Below the pieces are notes generated by a model. That model was given only the letters and a program-made list of their open reading frames with translations. It was not told the origin of the DNA and did not search any database. From Tannerellaceae bacterium (GTDB taxonomy: Bacteria > Bacteroidota > Bacteroidia > Bacteroidales > Tannerellaceae), in assembly GCA_031267775.1 (NCBI GenBank), contig JAIRYL010000066.1, positions 1 through 16,528 on the forward strand: a stretch of DNA of 16,528 bases, in the 5' to 3' direction. The number at the start of each line of letters is the position of its first letter. Within the stretch, counting starts at the first letter, position 1. This document shows positions 1 through 6,338 of this stretch, piece after piece. Both the position numbers and the translations under genes were made by a program.

Positions 1-78
1 CTTCGGCAAGCTCAGCCACCGGGGTGGGCGTTGATGTTACGGTGGGCGTTGATGTTACGGTGGCTGAGCTTGTCGAAG
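1..78. repeat. Imperfect inverted repeat enclosing two 18-bp tandem copies
   Basis: The arms at 1-20 and 59-78 are reverse complements over 20 bases with one mismatch (position 6). The 38-base centre holds two perfect 18-bp direct copies, 23-40 and 41-58, each beginning GGTGGGCG, and the first five bases of a third copy run into the right arm. The arm sequence, containing CTCAGCCACC, looks like a dispersed intergenic palindrome rather than a terminator, because no T-run follows either arm. It lies where the decayed coding remnant to its right loses resemblance to any family. Whether it is a REP-like repeat present elsewhere in the genome cannot be seen in this window, where no second copy was noticed. 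Confidence 0.75.
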
Positions 79-288
79 CCCGATTCATTCCGCTATCGTT
101 CAGGAACGAACATCCGGCAGTAGTCAGGAAACTATCCACTTCAGTTTTGTTGATTGGCGCCGATTCCTGATAGCATTTATATTGAATTGCCCAGTATGTG
201 CCATGCGTAATTTGCACAACCAAAACAATACCGGTATCCTTCCATCCAAATCTTTGCGGAATAGAAATTCATCCCACATCCAAACATG
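79..288 (-). pseudogene. Decayed N-terminal fragment of a restriction helicase with Mrr-like nuclease domain
   Basis: No intact gene is present, but two overlapping leftward frames give consecutive pieces of one recognisable domain. The first (codons from 288, just after a TAG at 289-291) reads HVWMWDEFLFRKDLDG. The second (open from 268 to the left edge) continues KDTGIVLVVQ, then WAIQYKCYQES, then INKTEVDSFLTTAG. A one-base shift near 236-250 would join them. From memory of the family, large Bacteroidales helicases with an N-terminal PD-(D/E)xK nuclease carry WLWNEFP, then DTGIDLVA, then WAIQCKCY and a VDSFL segment. Here the expected Asp of GIDLVA is Val (codon 224-226), while the Lys of QxK remains (codon 176-178). 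Frameshift, upstream stop and lost catalytic Asp together point to a pseudogene. Similarity fades near 82, next to the inverted repeat. The family match is recall, not a search. Confidence 0.5.
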
Positions 289-491
289 CTAAGTAAGCCT
301 CAATCGCTTCATTGGGGGGAGGGTATCAACATTCAAACCTTCAGTCTGCGAGGGGGAGACAGGTTTTTGGCGGCGAGGAAATGTTACCTCATAACAAGTA
401 AAGGATATGCTATCCCTATAAACAATTAAAGGATATCTCCCGACATCCTATAATCAAAAATTAACTTTGTTAATCTTAAATCTAATACTAT
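289..491. other. Gene-poor stretch with short overlapping open frames, unassigned
   Basis: No gene can be supported. Two short frames overlap here on opposite strands: a leftward one, 292-447, with no start codon at its head, and a rightward one, ATG at 286 to TAA at 427-429 (47 codons). Neither resembles a family I know. The leftward frame lies directly between the promoter at 510-543 and the nuclease-helicase remnant, so it may be further decayed coding sequence; a run of six C on the minus strand near 315-320 is a place where one lost base would connect it to another open frame. A direct repeat (AAAGGATAT near 401 and 429) and a short palindrome at 403-415 are also present. Confidence 0.3.
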
Positions 492-532
492 TATGAAAAA
501 ACCACTGCGCAAAAGTAACGGCTTTTTTCATA
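492..532 (-). terminator. Candidate terminator hairpin behind miaA
   Basis: Arms 492-503 and 520-532 pair over 12 bases with one bulged base, enclosing a 16-base loop. Each arm is an A-run or T-run joined to a short GC core, so on the minus strand the hairpin ends in GG followed by six T, as expected of an intrinsic terminator and possibly a bidirectional one. It lies about 90 bases beyond the miaA stop, with no gene between, and would end the leftward lpxD-to-miaA operon. The stem is AT-rich, so its strength is uncertain, and its loop also contains a promoter-like element. Confidence 0.45.
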
Positions 533-543
533 TCCGTCAAGAA
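510..543 (-). promoter_or_regulatory. Bacteroides-type promoter pointing left into the decayed region
   Basis: Read on the minus strand, TTCTTG (538-543) is followed by exactly 20 bases and then TACTTTTG (510-517), a full match to the Bacteroides -7 consensus TAnnTTTG, with a TTG -33 element at the expected spacing. The predicted start is near 503. No intact gene follows, only the decayed remnant and unassigned sequence, so it may be the surviving promoter of the lost gene. The -7 element lies in the loop of the hairpin at 492-532. Confidence 0.5.
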
Positions 544-620
544 TGAAAATGCTAAATAGTGTTGTTTGCAATTTAAGAAATCATAAATTCCTTATCTTTT
601 TCCTTGATGCGATACGGGCT

Positions 621-1535
621 TTACCCCTTTTTCTTATCTCTTATATCTTCAATATGTTTTATGATGGCAGCCTGGTTGTCGGGGTGGAACCAGGTTATTT
701 CGGCGTCGCGTTTAAACCAGGTCATTTGTTTGCGGGCGTATACGCGGGCGTTTCGTTTTATTTTTTCTATGGCGAAATCCAATGTCCAGCAGCCGTCGAG
801 GTATTGGAATAATTCTTTATAGCCTACCGTATTCAGGGCGTTGGCCTGTTTAAAGGGGTATGCTTTACGGGCTTCTTCCAGCAGGCCGTCGGCTATCATT
901 TGGTCTACGCGCCGGTTGATGCGTTGGCATAATTCTTCGCGGTCGCGGACGAGGCCTGTTTTGATTATCGTGAAAGGGCGTTCTTTAGGAGTATTTGTCC
1001 GGAAGGAAGAATAAGGTTTGCCCGTCATCCGGCATATTTCTACTGCGTGGACGACGCGTTTGTAATTCATGCGGTCTACTTCTTCGTAGTGAACGGGGTC
1101 TTTTTCTTTTAGTTCTTTCAGGATAGGGGCGAGGCCTTCTTCCTGGTATTGTTTGTAAATGGCTGTCCGTATATCCGGAGTTACGGTAGGGATATCGTCT
1201 ATGCCTTTGCAGATGGCGTCAATATACATCATGGAGCCGCCCGACATGATAACTACCGGAATGGTTTGGTATAGTTCGGCTAAGAGAGATAATACGTCTG
1301 TTTCGAAATGGCTGGCGCTATAATAGGCCGAAAGTTCGAGCGTTCCAACCATGTAATGCTTAACCCGCCGCATTTGCGCGCGCGTTGGCGCGGCTGTGCC
1401 AACGGGTAGATCTTTGTAAAGCTGACGGGAGTCGGAAGAAATAACGGGCGAATTAAAATGTTCGGCTATGCGCAGGCTAACTTCTGTTTTTCCCACGCCT
1501 GTCGGGCCAAGTAATATGACGAGCAGTTGGTTCAA
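621..1535 (-). CDS. miaA: tRNA dimethylallyltransferase MiaA
   Basis: MiaA transfers a dimethylallyl group from DMAPP to the N6 of adenosine 37 in tRNAs reading codons that begin with U. The 304-residue protein has the P-loop GPTGVGKT at 10-17, the SSDSRQLY segment at 33-40, and SGGSMMYIDA near 98-107 in place of the usual GGTGLY motif, all in the expected order. The start is TTG at 1535-1533: the same frame has a stop at 1545-1547 and no ATG between, and starting later would remove the P-loop. The TTG overlaps the TGA of the preceding gene in a four-base TTGA, so translation is probably coupled. Residues 45-50 read GTAAPT where GTAKP is common, and Bacteroidota often carry two MiaA paralogues, so this may be one of a pair. 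It is the last gene of the leftward lpx cluster. Confidence 0.9.
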   Translation of the reverse strand: MNQLLVILLGPTGVGKTEVSLRIAEHFNSPVISSDSRQLYKDLPVGTAAPTRAQMRRVKHYMVGTLELSAYYSASHFETDVLSLLAELYQTIPVVIMSGGSMMYIDAICKGIDDIPTVTPDIRTAIYKQYQEEGLAPILKELKEKDPVHYEEVDRMNYKRVVHAVEICRMTGKPYSSFRTNTPKERPFTIIKTGLVRDREELCQRINRRVDQMIADGLLEEARKAYPFKQANALNTVGYKELFQYLDGCWTLDFAIEKIKRNARVYARKQMTWFKRDAEITWFHPDNQAAIIKHIEDIRDKKKG

Positions 1536-2110
1536 AAACGATCTTCATCGAAAGAATTATCGGCGGGGGAGGCGCTGTCCAATCCGTCGTCCAGTCCGTC
1601 AAAACCGGCGCTATCCAATTCGTCGACGTTGTATTCGGAATCGCCGTAAAAATTTTCGCCAAGCAGGGCGTTTACCGTATTCTTGGCGTCGGCTTCTTCA
1701 AAGTTCATAATCTGCGGGGGAGGGAATCCTTCCGAACGGCTGCAAACAGGTTTGGCAAGCGTTTTCCTCAGGATCATTTCCTTCAGTTCTATAAAGAATG
1801 CGCGTTCGGTAAGATAATCGAAAACGTACAGTAGTTTTTGATCTTCGTCTTCCAGGAGTTCTTCCAAGGGCGTATTTTCCATTATGTAACTGTCTTCTTC
1901 CGGGGATGTTCCCATATCGACTAACGTAATTTCGGTTTTCCTGTTCCAGTCGTCGTCGCAAATGAAAAAAGACGTCATTTGGTCTTTGGCATATCCTGCC
2001 GAGTCAATAATCGCATGGTGAAGATCCATAAAAGTAGCTTCGGAATCAATCTTAATTTCCCTTACAAAATCGTCTATTTCATCTGACAGAATTAAAAATC
2101 TGAATATCAT
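1532..2110 (-). CDS. pRiA4b ORF-3-like protein with acidic C-terminal tail
   Basis: This 192-residue protein looks like the plasmid pRiA4b ORF-3-like family (PF07929): a short N-terminal strand, then DLHHAIIDSAGY near 30-41, then FFICDDDWNRKTEI near 48-61, and a later YVFDYLTERAFFIEL segment. The function of the family is not established. After about residue 140 the chain becomes very acidic and low in complexity, rich in Asp, Glu, Ser and Gly, and contains two LDSA copies. There is no signal peptide or membrane segment, so it is probably cytosolic. It begins 40 bases after lpxA, with a possible promoter of its own in that gap, and overlaps miaA by four bases. It is probably co-expressed with miaA, which does not by itself show a shared function. 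Confidence 0.75.
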   Translation of the reverse strand: MIFRFLILSDEIDDFVREIKIDSEATFMDLHHAIIDSAGYAKDQMTSFFICDDDWNRKTEITLVDMGTSPEEDSYIMENTPLEELLEDEDQKLLYVFDYLTERAFFIELKEMILRKTLAKPVCSRSEGFPPPQIMNFEEADAKNTVNALLGENFYGDSEYNVDELDSAGFDGLDDGLDSASPADNSFDEDRF

Positions 2111-2133
2111 GGTTTGCGTTGTTTTTTATTGCT

Positions 2134-2141
2134 CAAAAGTA
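2134..2141 (-). promoter_or_regulatory. Possible internal -7 element before the pRiA4b-like gene
   Basis: On the minus strand TACTTTTG matches TAnnTTTG completely and would give a leader of roughly 17 bases before the ATG at 2110. It lies in the only wide gap (40 bases) of the lpxD-to-miaA cluster. No TTG or TTTG is seen about 20 bases upstream, so the -33 half is missing or degenerate. Confidence 0.35.
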
Positions 2142-2150
2142 ATAAAATAT

Positions 2151-2939
2151 TTATAATTCGTCGATAGAGCCTCTCACAATCCCTCTTTCCGACGATTTGA
2201 TAAAGTTCAGGATCAAGTCTCGTTCCATACTGGGTTCGTATTCCGTTTCAATGGCGCAGAGGGCGTCGGAATTGTTTAAGCCTCTGGTATAAAGCGTGCG
2301 GTAAATATCCTGTATTAAGAATACCTGATTGTTTGTAAATCCCCGCCGGCGCAGGCCTACAATATTAATTCCGCAGTAAACGATGGGGTCTCTGCCGATT
2401 AACGTGTAAGGCGGAATATCTTTACCAATGCGCGAACCGCCCTGAATCATGACATGTTTGGAGATGCGTACAAACTGATGCACGAGACTTCCGCCGCTAA
2501 CGATGGCATAATCGTCTATCTTAACCTCTCCGGCCAACTGCGTGGAGTTTCCTATAATAACATGGTCTTTCACTACGCAATCGTGCGCCACATGACTGTA
2601 TGCCATAATCAGGCAATCGTTGCCAACTACCGTTTTCCCTTTGGAGGCTGTTCCTCTGTTTATGGTAACACATTCGCGAATGGTTGTATTGTCTCCTACT
2701 TCAACGGTTGTTATTTCGCCTGCAAATTTCAAATCTTGCGGGATGCCGGCAATCACTGCTCCGGGAAAAATATGGCAATCCTTTCCTATCCGCGCTCCAT
2801 TCAAGATAACGGCATGCGGATAGATTTGACAGTTGTCGCCTATGACTACGTCTTTCTCGATGATTGCAAAAGGGGATATAACAACATTGTTTCCAATCTT
2901 TGCCTCGGGATGGATAACAGCTAATGGTGAATGACTCAT
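2151..2939 (-). CDS. lpxA: Acyl-ACP--UDP-N-acetylglucosamine O-acyltransferase LpxA
   Basis: LpxA carries out the first step of lipid A synthesis, moving a 3-hydroxyacyl chain from acyl carrier protein to the 3-OH of UDP-GlcNAc in the cytosol. The 262 residues match the family length. Residues 8-185 are hexapeptide repeats of a left-handed beta-helix, and the C-terminal 70 residues are the helical domain. The SHVAHDC segment places the catalytic His at 119 (His125 in E. coli), and VHQF lies at 153-156. Aligning from VHQF puts Gly167 where E. coli has Gly173, the residue that sets acyl length; Gly there permits a long chain. The ATG at 2939 lies 11 bases after the lpxC-fabZ stop, so the genes are one operon. 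Confidence 0.96.
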   Translation of the reverse strand: MSHSPLAVIHPEAKIGNNVVISPFAIIEKDVVIGDNCQIYPHAVILNGARIGKDCHIFPGAVIAGIPQDLKFAGEITTVEVGDNTTIRECVTINRGTASKGKTVVGNDCLIMAYSHVAHDCVVKDHVIIGNSTQLAGEVKIDDYAIVSGGSLVHQFVRISKHVMIQGGSRIGKDIPPYTLIGRDPIVYCGINIVGLRRRGFTNNQVFLIQDIYRTLYTRGLNNSDALCAIETEYEPSMERDLILNFIKSSERGIVRGSIDEL

Positions 2940-2950
2940 ATTTTAGGGTA

Positions 2951-4336
2951 TTATTTATTTTTGACAATTTGCGCCATAAATTCAGCTTCGGTAGTTAGTT
3001 TCTCTCCTATAAAAACGTATCCTTTCATGGTAGAGATTCCCCTGCGGATAGGCGCTAATAATTCAAGCCGCAGGATAATCGTATCGCCGGGTACTACCTT
3101 CTGACGGAATTTTACCTGATCTATTTTCATGAAGTAAGTAGAATAGCGTTCGGGTTCGTCTACCGAGTTTAATACCAGCAAACCGCCGGTCTGCGCCATG
3201 GCTTCTACCAGTAAAACGCCCGGCATGACAGGCTCCTGGGGGAAATGCCCCTGAAAGAAAGGTTCGTTTACCGTTATATTCTTTATTCCCACAATGTAAT
3301 TACCTCCAATCTCGATAATCTTGTCGACCAGTAAGAAGGGGTAGCGGTGGGGGAGTAATTCTTTAATGCGGTTTACATCCATTACCGGGGGGATATTCGG
3401 ATCGTATACCGGCGCTTGCACTTCGTTTTGTTTGATGTATTTACGGATTAAGCGAGCCAGTTGGTTGTTTATTTTATGTCCCGGGCGAGTAGCAATGATA
3501 CGGCCGCGTACAGGTTTTCCAATCAGGGCCATATCGCCGATAACGTCAATTAATTTATGACGCGCCGGTTCGTTGTCGAATACCAGTGGCTTGTTGTTGA
3601 TATAGCCTAAAGACCGGATGCTTTTATAAGGTATATTTAGTTCGGCGGCCAATTTTTTTAAGGCGTCTTCCGGCATTTCTTTGTCGTAAATAACAATAGC
3701 GTTGTCTAAATCGCCCCCTTTGATCAGGTTGTTATTTAATAAAGTTTCCACTTCGCGGACGAAGACAAACGTACGCGAAGCAGCCATTTCCGTTTCAAAT
3801 TCGCTTATATCGTTAAGCGTTGCGTACTGGTTATTCAATACCGGAGAGTCGAAAGATATCAATACGTTGATACTGAATTTATCGTCGGGAAGTATAGTTA
3901 GCGAAGAACCTGTCTGTTCGTCTGTTACTTCTATTTTATGTTTAACGATATAGAAATCTTTTGGCGTATTTTGTTCTATTATGCCGGCCTTGTTTATTTC
4001 TTCGATAAAGAAGCGCGAGCTACCGTCGAGAATAGGAAACTCCGGGGCGTCGACCTCTATCAGGCAATTATCTATTCCGGAAGCATATAAAGCGGCCATT
4101 GCATGTTCAATGGTGCTTACCTGTACGTCTTTTTTAGCAATAACAGTACCTCTTTGAGTGTTAACTACGTTTTCGGCCAAAGCGTCGATGACGGGCTGGT
4201 CTGCCAAATCTACCCGTTTTATTTTATATCCGTGATTGTCCGGGGCGGGATGAAAGGCGATATTGATATTCAAACCCGTGTGCAGACCTTTGCCTTGCAT
4301 AGAAAAGCTTTTCGCAAGCGTATTCTGTTTAAGCAT
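2951..4336 (-). CDS. lpxC/fabZ: Bifunctional UDP-3-O-acyl-GlcNAc deacetylase / 3-hydroxyacyl-ACP dehydratase (LpxC-FabZ fusion)
   Basis: The 461-residue chain joins two enzymes. Residues 1 to about 305 are LpxC, the zinc deacetylase that commits the cell to lipid A synthesis: EHAM gives the base Glu77 and zinc ligand His78, ARHKLIDVIGD gives His260 and Asp264, and RPGH gives His287. Residues from about 317 are FabZ, which dehydrates 3-hydroxyacyl-ACP in fatty acid elongation: LLPHRYPFLLVD near 328-339, catalytic His364 in GHFP and Glu378 in VEAMAQ. The fusion is known in Bacteroidota. I take the ATG at 4336, which gives MLKQNTL as in related proteins. A TTG three codons upstream (4345), overlapping the lpxD stop, is the alternative. 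It sits between lpxD and lpxA in one operon. Confidence 0.95.
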   Translation of the reverse strand: MLKQNTLAKSFSMQGKGLHTGLNINIAFHPAPDNHGYKIKRVDLADQPVIDALAENVVNTQRGTVIAKKDVQVSTIEHAMAALYASGIDNCLIEVDAPEFPILDGSSRFFIEEINKAGIIEQNTPKDFYIVKHKIEVTDEQTGSSLTILPDDKFSINVLISFDSPVLNNQYATLNDISEFETEMAASRTFVFVREVETLLNNNLIKGGDLDNAIVIYDKEMPEDALKKLAAELNIPYKSIRSLGYINNKPLVFDNEPARHKLIDVIGDMALIGKPVRGRIIATRPGHKINNQLARLIRKYIKQNEVQAPVYDPNIPPVMDVNRIKELLPHRYPFLLVDKIIEIGGNYIVGIKNITVNEPFFQGHFPQEPVMPGVLLVEAMAQTGGLLVLNSVDEPERYSTYFMKIDQVKFRQKVVPGDTIILRLELLAPIRRGISTMKGYVFIGEKLTTEAEFMAQIVKNK

Positions 4337-4341
4337 ATTTT

Positions 4342-5391
4342 TCAATTATCTTTTTTATTAAGTTCACTTTTAAGTTGTTCAACCTCGCGTTGTAACTGTC
4401 CGATTGCGCGGTACATATCCGGCAAGCGGTTAAAAATAACGCTGGAACGCATAAATAATTTGGCGTCGATGGCCGGACTTCCAAGCATGGTGCGTCCGCT
4501 TTCGATATTGCCGATAATTCCGGCCTGCGCGCCGATCGAAACATTGTCTTGTATATGGATATGTCCGGCTAATCCGGCCTGTCCTCCAAACTGACAATGT
4601 TTTCCTATCTTAACCGAACCGGCAATCCCTGTCTGAGCCGCCATAACCGTATGTTCGCCTACTTCTACATTGTGGGCTATCTGCACCAGGTTATCTATCT
4701 TCACGCCTTTGCGGATAATGGTAGCATTCATTACGGCGCGGTCGATGGCGGTATTGGCGCCGATTTCTATATCGTCTTCCAGTATCACATTGCCCAACTG
4801 GGGAATTTTTTTATAACTGTCGCCTTCGGGCGCAAAGCCAAATCCGTCGGAACCGATTACCGCTCCGGCATGCAGGATGCAATTGTTTCCGATAATACAT
4901 CCTTCGTATACGGTTACGTGCGGATAGACGATGCAGTTATTTCCAAGGGTTACATGGTCTGCAATATAAGCGTGGGGGTATATTGTGCACGTATCTCCCA
5001 CCGTTACATTCTCGCCTATATAAGCAAAATTGCCTACGTAACAGTTGTTTCCGATGCGGGCGGACGCATGGATAAACGCAGTAGGGTCTATACCTTCTTT
5101 TTTCTTTTTTAACTGCTCTGCCATACCTAATAATATCGCTAACGAGGCGTATGCATTAGCCACTTTTATCAGGGTGGCTTTTACGGGGGCGGAAGGCGTA
5201 AAATCGTTGTTTACCAAAACGATACTTGCTTCCGAATGATAGATATGATGTTCGTATTTGGGATTTGTCAGGAAAGTGAGCGAACCGGGCTTACCGTCCT
5301 CTATTTTGGAAAATGTAGTAACTTTCGTACTTGGATTCCCTTCGATCGTACCGTTTAGAAAGCCTGCAATTTGTTGAGCTGTAAACTCCAT
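4342..5391 (-). CDS. lpxD: UDP-3-O-(3-hydroxyacyl)glucosamine N-acyltransferase LpxD
   Basis: LpxD adds the second 3-hydroxyacyl chain, to the 2-amino group of the LpxC product, in the cytosol. At 349 residues it has the family layout: an N-terminal UDP-binding domain (1 to about 100, with GSLTFLTNPKY near 36-46), a hexapeptide-repeat beta-helix (about 100-310), and a C-terminal helix (about 320-346). The QIAHNVEVG segment puts the catalytic His at 240, matching His239 of E. coli LpxD. It is the first gene of the lpx cluster; an 89-base gap separates it from pyrF upstream, with a weak promoter candidate. Its TGA lies five bases before the lpxC-fabZ ATG. Confidence 0.95.
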   Translation of the reverse strand: MEFTAQQIAGFLNGTIEGNPSTKVTTFSKIEDGKPGSLTFLTNPKYEHHIYHSEASIVLVNNDFTPSAPVKATLIKVANAYASLAILLGMAEQLKKKKEGIDPTAFIHASARIGNNCYVGNFAYIGENVTVGDTCTIYPHAYIADHVTLGNNCIVYPHVTVYEGCIIGNNCILHAGAVIGSDGFGFAPEGDSYKKIPQLGNVILEDDIEIGANTAIDRAVMNATIIRKGVKIDNLVQIAHNVEVGEHTVMAAQTGIAGSVKIGKHCQFGGQAGLAGHIHIQDNVSIGAQAGIIGNIESGRTMLGSPAIDAKLFMRSSVIFNRLPDMYRAIGQLQREVEQLKSELNKKDN

Positions 5392-5423
5392 TAATCGTAC
5401 AGTTTATATGATTATATATCGTA

Positions 5424-5460
5424 TCAATTTATCACAATACAAAAAGACGTGCAAAGTTGG
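5424..5460 (-). promoter_or_regulatory. Weak promoter candidate upstream of lpxD
   Basis: In the 89-base gap between pyrF and lpxD the minus strand reads CAACTTTGC, then TAAATTG about 20 bases after the TTTG. The spacing suits a Bacteroides promoter, but the -7 half lacks one T of TAnnTTTG. The rest of the gap is AT-rich. Transcription from pyrF into lpxD is equally possible, as I see no terminator here. Confidence 0.3.
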
Positions 5461-5480
5461 GAAAAAAATATTGATTATCC

Positions 5481-6323
5481 CTATGAATTTATCTGTATAA
5501 TTCCTTTATCTTGTAGGTAACCGGCCATTTCCTGCTGTATAACATACGCTTCGTTGCGCGCCGTTTCGGCAAAATGAAGGCCGTTGTCGGCATAGATAAT
5601 GGCGCGGGACGAGTTTACCAATAATCCGCACCGGTTGTTCATACCATATTTAACGACTTCGGCCAAGCTGCCGCCCTGCGCGCCCACTCCGGGTACCAAA
5701 AGGAAATGGTTTGGGGCATATTTACGGACATCGAGGAACAATTTTCCCTGCGTAGCTCCTACTACGTACATCATTTGTTCGTCTGTCGCCCATTCTTGCG
5801 ATTTCTTCAAGACGGTTTCAAATAAATGTTCGCCCGAAGACATTTCTTTCATCTGGAAATCCTGCGAGCCTTTGTTGGACGTAAGCGCCAGCAAAATAAC
5901 CCAGCTTTCGGGGTAAATAAGGAACGGTTTAACGCTGTCTTCTCCCATATAAGGCGCCACGGTTACGGCGTTTACTTTCATATAGTCGAAAAAAGAGCGG
6001 GCGTACATCTCGGAGGTATTGCCAATATCTCCCCGCTTGGCGTCGGCAATGACGAATTGATCCGGATAATTCTCACGGATGTAGCTTACCGTTTTTTCAA
6101 AAGCGCTTACTCCTTTTACGCCTAAGCTTTCGTAGAAAGCCAGATTTGGTTTGTATGCAACGCAGCAGTCGGCCGTATGGTCTATGATGGCTTTATTAAA
6201 AGCAAACAGCGGGTCTTTGTCTGCCAATAGATGGCGGGGTATTTTTTTAATATCGGTATCTAATCCTATGCAAAGAAACGATTGTTTCTTTTTAATGTTT
6301 TCGAGTAATTGTTGTTTGTTCAT
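5481..6323 (-). CDS. pyrF: Orotidine 5'-phosphate decarboxylase (type 2)
   Basis: PyrF decarboxylates OMP to UMP, the last step of pyrimidine synthesis. The 280-residue length and sequence fit the type 2 subfamily rather than the shorter E. coli form. LCIGLDTD lies at 17-24, the catalytic Asp/Lys network is in DAKRGDIGNT (Asp94, Lys96, Asp99), and the phosphate-binding loop PGVGAQGGS at 211-219 is intact. The ATG at 6323 lies 15 bases after the prfA stop, so it is probably the third gene of a purM-prfA-pyrF transcript, an arrangement I recall from other Bacteroidales. No metabolic link explains the neighbourhood with prfA. Confidence 0.95.
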   Translation of the reverse strand: MNKQQLLENIKKKQSFLCIGLDTDIKKIPRHLLADKDPLFAFNKAIIDHTADCCVAYKPNLAFYESLGVKGVSAFEKTVSYIRENYPDQFVIADAKRGDIGNTSEMYARSFFDYMKVNAVTVAPYMGEDSVKPFLIYPESWVILLALTSNKGSQDFQMKEMSSGEHLFETVLKKSQEWATDEQMMYVVGATQGKLFLDVRKYAPNHFLLVPGVGAQGGSLAEVVKYGMNNRCGLLVNSSRAIIYADNGLHFAETARNEAYVIQQEMAGYLQDKGIIQINS

Positions 6324-6338
6324 GACTGGTTTTACAAT

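Noticed and set aside
23..58. Two identical 18-bp copies as a possible CRISPR array
   Set aside because: The copies are directly adjacent with no spacers, and only two full copies exist.
261..280. In-frame TGA as a recoding event in the left-edge open frame
   Set aside because: Other genes in the window use TGA as a normal stop, and a frameshift plus a lost catalytic residue nearby make simple gene decay more likely.
286..429. Rightward 47-codon frame starting at ATG 286
   Set aside because: It has no recognisable family, no promoter element before it, and overlaps an equally open frame on the other strand; kept only as part of the unassigned stretch.
4337..4345. TTG start for lpxC-fabZ overlapping the lpxD stop
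   Set aside because: It cannot be excluded, but the ATG three codons later gives the family's usual N-terminus; used only as the alternative.
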